Below, piece by piece: positions 57,392 to 64,000 of a stretch of 64,000 nt of DNA; position 1 is the first letter of the stretch, and each line of letters begins with the position of its first letter. A program made the translations under genes and the position numbers. Origin of the DNA: Lota lota (Eukaryota > Chordata > Actinopteri > Gadiformes > Lotidae); assembly GCA_026745465.1 (NCBI GenBank), contig JACYXH010000479.1, forward strand, positions 5,177,011 through 5,241,010, in the 5' to 3' direction. Under the pieces are notes generated by a model, which saw only the letters and a program-made list of their open reading frames with translations, made no database searches and had not been told where the DNA came from.

Positions 57392-60154
57392 ATCCTTTCA
57401 TATTCATCACGCCCGATTTTTCATGAATGGAGGTGCACAGGCAGGGACAGTACTTATGCACTGAAGCGGAAAGCACTGTGACATAACAGCCAATCGACAA
57501 TATAATGTAGAGCCTGGGACTCCTGAAGTCATCATCTACGTCCGGCTGGCAATCACCGGCTGAGTCTCTTTTTTCTTCATTAGTTTTGTCTATATAAAAA
57601 AAGGCTGATTTGTTTCAATAGCTCTTCAAGTAGTTTCATGTGTGTCTCTGTGTCTATCGGAGTGACGTTTCTGTGTGGGGGTGTGTGTGTGCATGTTTGT
57701 CTGTGTGTCTGGGTATATGCAGGTTGTGCACACGTTGGTTACGTCATCTGATATGCCAGCTCTATAAACCATCAAGTAAACTCTCCTTTATCCATCTGAC
57801 CTCAGGCATCCAGCACTCTCTCCCTCTGCCCTGCAGCGCTGCCCAACCAGTCATGCATCGTGTCCATCGCAAGCACGCTCTTAGTAAAAACCTTCCAATA
57901 AATGACATTCCGCTTGGTATTTTCCAGGACCAGGCTTGGGCCTGTTGGCCTTGAGAAATACCAAAGGAGTGTCTGTCTCAGAGACATTTCTGCTAACATT
58001 TCTTGCAAAACCTGTCTGTGTGTGGGACATACTTTCAAAAGATTTTCTAAGAGGGCTTAGATGAACTGATCCTTTGTAATACAAATAATTATTACCAGCT
58101 TGAAATATGCTGGACTTTGCTTGTGAAATGTGTCTACATTCATATGTAATTCTAAACAACAAGAACAAGTTGTGGCAATGTTGAAATTATGTTTGAGAAG
58201 GTTCCAAAAAAAAAGGGATAGGCTTATTTTGGATCAATCAATCCATCATATTCAGCTAGGTCTATTCCATCCAGAGCAGCGACAAAGACTGTAAAGGCCA
58301 ACCACAAGGAAGGCCTACTATTACCAATAACTGTAACCTATGTGAAAACAAAGAGGGAATGTGTGTGAAGGCTGGATGTGTCTTAAGACACAAGATCAGC
58401 AGTGACGCACAGGAATGACACGTTGCTTTGAAGCTGCTGGAGTTACCTCCCTCTAGCATGGAAGGGTGTATTTAGAAATCTCCCAGTGCTTCATGCACCA
58501 CTGCTGAAAAGCGGGTGCTCAACATCGAGCCACCCACACCAGTAGCAACTGCTTTGCAAGAACCACTGGTCTTCTGGTTCGCCCTGTTGATGACTCAACC
58601 ATTAAAGGGAATATAGTTGTAGGAGTGGGTTCATTCGTTATGTTTTGGTCATTTAAAAAGGTTGATATTCGACTTGTTCAATCAAAAAAAGTGAATTAAA
58701 TGAAACATTATTCAGATCTGATAAGATTATCAGAATTCCTCAACATTGTCACAGGTTTATTTTGTATACACCTGGTTGAAAAGCTATTCTTGACTTTGAT
58801 GTATGAATTGGTTTGGCTTCCATTACCTTTTCTTTGCTCATTGAGAACACAAAAGAACATCTTTCACCAAAGACCTCACACACGGCCTACTCTACAGGCT
58901 ACCAAGTATAATGATACACACGTTTGTGTCAAGCTTCGAGGTAATGTGTTTTCGATCATTCTTCTAATCATTTAAGTCACATTGTCACAAGTCACATTAG
59001 CCTGAAACCTGCTGGCTTTTTAAGATCAAGTGGTCCCTGTCCCATGCTGTTTATATGCATACACATTTAGAACATCTAAATGCATTATGGTTTAGGCCTC
59101 AACCGAAATGCATTGCAATGGTGTTGAACCATGTCGGTTCTTGCTCCCTTGGCGGAGAGACAAGCCAGCCTCTGCAATCATGTGATGTTTGTGATAACAG
59201 AGTTCTAACAGGATGCAACTTCCATTTCAAGGGAGTCACACGCTAGAGTGACATCACTGAGTAACAGGGTGGTGGAAGAGGAAATGTCAAACAACCCATT
59301 ATTATTTGAAGGAAATTTTGTATAAAAGAAATATGCCTTATCAGTCATCTGAAATTCACTGATCACTCTGTAATCATTATTCACCACACAGCGCATCAGC
59401 CCTTTTCCAGAATGACGTAAACACCACGCAGCAGTCTGCCTATGTTGTTCACACAACAACGCAGTGAGTTGCGTTTTTCCTGACTCACGTAATTGATAAG
59501 GAACGGACAAATAAAATCATGCTTATTGTATTCATTGATGAAAAATTCTAGTTACATTCTAGTCGTTTGTACCCGATAATATGATGAGTAAAAGATAGAC
59601 AACAAGTTGGAGCAGTCCTATGTCAAATGTGTGCAGCACCGGGGCTTAACCAAATGGATTTCTTTCTTTGTCCTAGCTAAATAATGGAAGTGACTGTGTC
59701 GGGGCCGCTATTCCCAGCTGAGAAAGTATGTACGATTATACCTAGGCTATTCAGAGGGACGTCACATAAATAAACCTGCTGCTGATCGAAATGGAAAAAC
59801 ATGTAACTTTCAGCCATCCATTGAAAAAATAATCTTGATTGTGAGTGTGGCAATCAGACCGGGTGGCCAACAACGTCATCACATAATGTTGACTCATTTT
59901 ATTCACGTGTGTACTGCTAGCTTTATGCTGGCGTCCTCCTGGTTTAGTTGAAGCAGCACATTTTATTCCGTCGAAAATGTCAGTGCTGAAAAATAAGATA
60001 TTAACCTAACCAAGAATGTTTCTTTACTTCACACTTCCTGTGACCTTCAAATCCACAGTGACGTACAGCGTGGCCATGATCCGAGCTTTTCTGGATGTGT
60101 GATTCTCTTAGATTGACAAACTAGTGGCAAGGGGAGTGTGCCTACGTATTGATT

Positions 60155-60156
<2 letters not shown>

Positions 60157-60192
<36 letters not shown>
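60157..60192. repeat. (CA)n microsatellite
   Basis: About 17 CA units. Confidence 0.9.
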
Positions 60193-60195
<3 letters not shown>

Positions 60196-60250
60196 TCACA
60201 CACTGACGGCAGTGTGTACACCATGCAAGACAACAACTAGTCAGGAGCAG

Positions 60251-60362
60251 GTAGGATCAACTGTCTCTTGCTCAGGGATGCCTCCAACATTAGGCAAAAT
60301 CAGGAGCGAGTCTGCAACGTTCTGCCAGACGACCATCTCCACTTCCTGAGCTACTGCTGACG
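60251..60362 (-). mobile_element. tRNA-derived SINE fragment
   Basis: On the minus strand the A-box region reads AGTAGCTCAGGAAGTGGAG followed by GGTCGTCTGGCAGAACGTTGC, then a degraded B-box and ATCCCTGAGCAAGAGACAG, the same body block as the SINE at 35700. The 3' tail is missing. Confidence 0.65.
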
Positions 60363-61364
60363 TAATAAACAGTACAGGCAAACGAAAGAGCAAGCACAGC
60401 GGAATCACATCATTATTTATTATTGTATTGATAAATGTATTATATAGTTGGAACATCCACCTACTTATTACTAATAATAACAGGACATCCACTTGCAGGA
60501 AGAACTCCATGTAAAAAAATGGCAACAGTTCAGCACTTTAAATCCAAACTGTTAATTTGTCTTACTTCACAGGTTCACACACTGCCTACACATGTTCTCA
60601 AACTCTGTGATTCTCTGACAAAATGTATCTTTTTAGTTGAGACCATAAGAATAAGGGTGATGTCGCCTTGGCAACCGAGAAACCTTCACGTCACTGCTGG
60701 AATCTATTTCTGCCTGTCTGACTAAAGCATGGCATCCACTTTACAGGCCATTATTTTCAAACCACACAAGTCATGTGGACTGGAGGAGGTGGTGTCATGA
60801 ATAATTCCTGCTCCATCCGGTCACGCTTCCTGTTCTCAAAGTGCGACCATGTTTATGCATGAAGCATTCATTATTCCACCCATTAGAAGGTGCTCAGACA
60901 TTCTAAGGGAATACCTTGATGCGTGTAATATTAGTGTTACGGAAGTATAGAAGTGAGGAAGACGAGATATTTTGGAATCAGCTAATATGTGTGTTGTTAT
61001 GAATGGCTTTCTTGTTGAACTGCAAATTAATGACTTAAGTTCTGGTTCAGTGTGTCCGGCTAACAGCACATGTTTCTTAAATGTTTTTTTACATTAAAGT
61101 GGGTTATACCCTACCACAGCATTGTTAAATACTTGATCATGATTGGTTAACAAAACTTCAAGGATGTGCTTTATTTTTCAATAAAGGTACACCTCTGCCT
61201 TTAGACAGTTCCCAATCAACAAGCTACAAATCCAACATTAATCCAACAGTTAAATACATCCATAGTATATGTTTCATTGTCAAAGCAAAATAAATATTCT
61301 CTAAGCGCTGCAGAAGAATACTAAGTAAGTCCCCATCAACATAAACCGCATCTTACATTATTTA

Positions 61365-61397
61365 ACGGGGTGTCATGTAATTAACATGACACCCCGT
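61365..61397. repeat. Perfect 14-bp hairpin with 5-nt loop
   Basis: acggggtgtcatgt (61365-61378), loop aatta, acatgacaccccgt (61384-61397). Two more imperfect inverted pairs follow: cgtggttt/aagccacg at about 61398-61424, and aggtagggc/accctacct at about 61456-61505. The cluster suggests a MITE. Confidence 0.7.
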
Positions 61398-62113
61398 CGT
61401 GGTTTATTAAAGCAATAAGCCACGAGAGGCCGTGGTTTAGAGTGATTTTAGAACAGGTAGGGCTGTTGTTAGGCATACTCAAAGCGGAGTGCCTAAACCC
61501 TACCTAGTAAGATTTCACAAAATGACCGCACAGCAATCAACAACATAATTATCAATAATAATCATCAATCATCTGCCAATTGATATAGTTCCCCAAGATG
61601 GCAAAATGGTTGCCAAGCAACAATGGCTACCATTCTTTGAGATTGGTGGCATGTAAATACTTTAAAATGAATTGTTATGAGGTCACAGGTGTGTTTTTCA
61701 ACGGCTTTGAGGCAATCAGAATCAAGGAACTGAACTATCTGTTTTATAATCCTTACTTATTCATCAGAACTTAAGAGATCAGAACAGCCAGCTGTTCAAA
61801 TTCACCATAAACCCACAAATGGGTGATCATTTCAACGAAACAAAGAAGTAGTTTTATGCTTTGAGATATTCTCTTGAGAAATTGAGAATAAAGGGCCATG
61901 CGATGCAGCTTTTAGTGCATAATTTCTATTGATTTCTGATGGTCACTGATAACCAAATGCTAGTTTCCATGGTGACATGGTGGTCATTCAATATTTACAG
62001 ACACATCCTACCATTCATCATTCTATTGTTTACCTGCTTATGTCATCCATAGTGAGGCTGAATCCTGTTCCAGTTGACCATGAATTGATGGTGAGGCCAT
62101 GGTGTCTATGTCT

Positions 62114-62639
<526 letters not shown>

Positions 62640-63985
62640 TATGGCAAGCCCTTTTAACATTTATTCAGTTGGGCTGACTAGTAGTGATTTAGTTTTCACT
62701 AGTGGAAATGACATTTCAACATGTCAAAATGTCGTTTTGACTAGTTCAAATGTTAATTTAAGATATCTGTAAAACAATTTTGACATGTTACAAATATATT
62801 TTCACATGTAGAAATTACATTTAGACTAGTCAAAACTGATTTACAGATATCTTTAATTTAATTATAGATATCAGTAATTCCTTTTTCACTAGTAACAATA
62901 ACGATTACAGATATGTACAATTGAATTTCCACATGTTGAAAAAGGATTGTAACTAGTGGAAATGTAATTACCCATTTCAGATATCAACAATTGCATTTCC
63001 GATATATATTAAAATACTACAAAGCCATTGGTCGCCCTAATTACCATATTCGTTTCGAATATGTATGTCCGTCATTGAAGATTTCTACTATTACATTTTG
63101 ACTAGTCGAAATTCCATTTTTGATATCTAAAATTCAATTCTGACTAGTTATAAAGGGAATTGTAGATATCTCAAATAGAATTGTAACTAGTACGAATATA
63201 GTTTTCACTAGTTACAATTGTATTTCAGCTATCTGCAATGCAATTCTAGATATCTGAAATGCAATTCTAGATTTCTGAAATTACATTCTTACTAGTTACA
63301 ATTCCAAGCCAACATATCAATATTTTAATTTTGACTAGTCAGAATTGAATTTTAGATATCTAGAATTCAATTAATGATATATGTAATGTAAGAACAATTG
63401 TATATATCTCTAATTAACATTTCCACTAGTTAGAATTGAATTGTAGATATCTACAATTCACATTTACACTAGTGAGAATTGAATTGTTGATATCAAGAAT
63501 TAACATTTTGACTAGTGAGAATTGAGTTGTAGATATCATTAATTAGAATTGCAACTAGTCAAAATTACATTATGGATATGTTGGCTTGGAATTATAACTA
63601 GTGAAAAAGGAATTGTTGATATCTACAATTGATATTACCGCTACTGTTTAAATGTTAAAAGGGCTCGTCATAGTTACAATCCTTTCTCAACATGTGGAAA
63701 TTCAATTGTACGTATCTGTAATCGTTATTGTTACTAGTGAAAAAGGAATTACTGATATCTATAATTCAATTAAAGATAACTGTAAATCAGTTTTGATTCT
63801 AATCTAAGTTATTTCTAAATGTGAAAAATTATTTGTAACATGTCAAAATTGTTTTACAGATTTCTTAAATTAACATTTGAACTTGTCAAAACGCATTTTG
63901 ACATGTCGAAATGTCATTTCCACTAGTGAAAACTAAATCGCTACTAGTCAGCCCAACTGAATAAATGTTAGAAGGGCTTTCCATA
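62640..63985. mobile_element. Non-coding TIR element made of a 21-bp palindrome array
   Basis: Inverted arms at 62640-62956 and 63669-63985 (317 bp each, roughly 93% alike by eye) begin tatggcaagccc / tatggaaagccc. From 62677 to 63948 the hexamers ACTAGT, GATATC and ACATGT recur every 21 bp (sometimes 22): about 40 exact copies and some 15 one- or two-base variants. The spacers are about 15 bp, AT-rich, and often contain AATT or CATT. A non-repeating core of about 73 bp lies at 63007-63079. There is no ORF. I infer a non-autonomous DNA element or foldback element; I cannot name a family. Confidence 0.75.
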
Positions 63986-64000
63986 GAAACTGCTAGAAAA

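Noticed and set aside
62677-63948. CRISPR-like or bacterial iteron array
   Set aside because: The regular 21-bp hexamers recall iterons, but the spacers are not unique sequences of fixed design between identical repeats, the host is a vertebrate, and inverted arms bound the whole, which fits a transposable element better.

Overview
The window is vertebrate nuclear DNA, almost certainly from a ray-finned (teleost) fish. The evidence is three intron-rich genes whose predicted proteins match vertebrate families nearly residue for residue, together with teleost-type repeats: a DIRS-like retroelement, a Tc1-like element with long terminal repeats, hAT elements, tRNA-derived SINEs and very many CA/GT microsatellites. 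The species cannot be named from sequence alone. All gene identities come from reading translations by eye; no search was run.

Layout. 1-2453: decayed tail of a DIRS-like tyrosine-recombinase retroelement ending in a 50-bp inverted repeat, followed by tRNA-like repeat debris. 3673-14329 (+): me2, mitochondrial NAD(P)-dependent malic enzyme, 14 coding exons, 582 aa. 15666-17790 (+): elac1, short-form RNase Z, 5 exons, 368 aa. 20908-28958 (-): mier3, an ELM2-SANT co-repressor, 13 exons, 549 aa, with a 3' UTR of about 2.7 kb that faces elac1 tail to tail. From about 29.1 kb to the end I find no supportable protein-coding exon. That stretch holds solo LTRs, a degenerate LTR element with a primer-binding site, SINE fragments, long microsatellites and unusually long poly-G/poly-C tracts.

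The three genes act in different places: malate decarboxylation in mitochondria, tRNA 3'-end processing or repair in the cytosol, and histone-deacetylase-linked repression in the nucleus. They share a neighbourhood, not a pathway. The ME2-ELAC1 pair is as in mammals; mier3 as the next gene differs from the human order.

Most unusual features: (1) at 62640-63985, a terminal-inverted-repeat element built almost wholly of six-base palindromes (ACTAGT, GATATC, ACATGT) spaced 21 bp apart for about 1.3 kb; (2) in me2, a 33-bp minisatellite whose unit copies the exon 9/intron 9 junction, giving more than 20 tandem look-alike splice donors; (3) a GC-AG intron in elac1 required to keep frame; (4) a Tc1-like element nested in a hAT element within mier3 intron 6, both with intact target duplications; (5) uninterrupted C runs of 50 and 87 nt near 38.6 kb.
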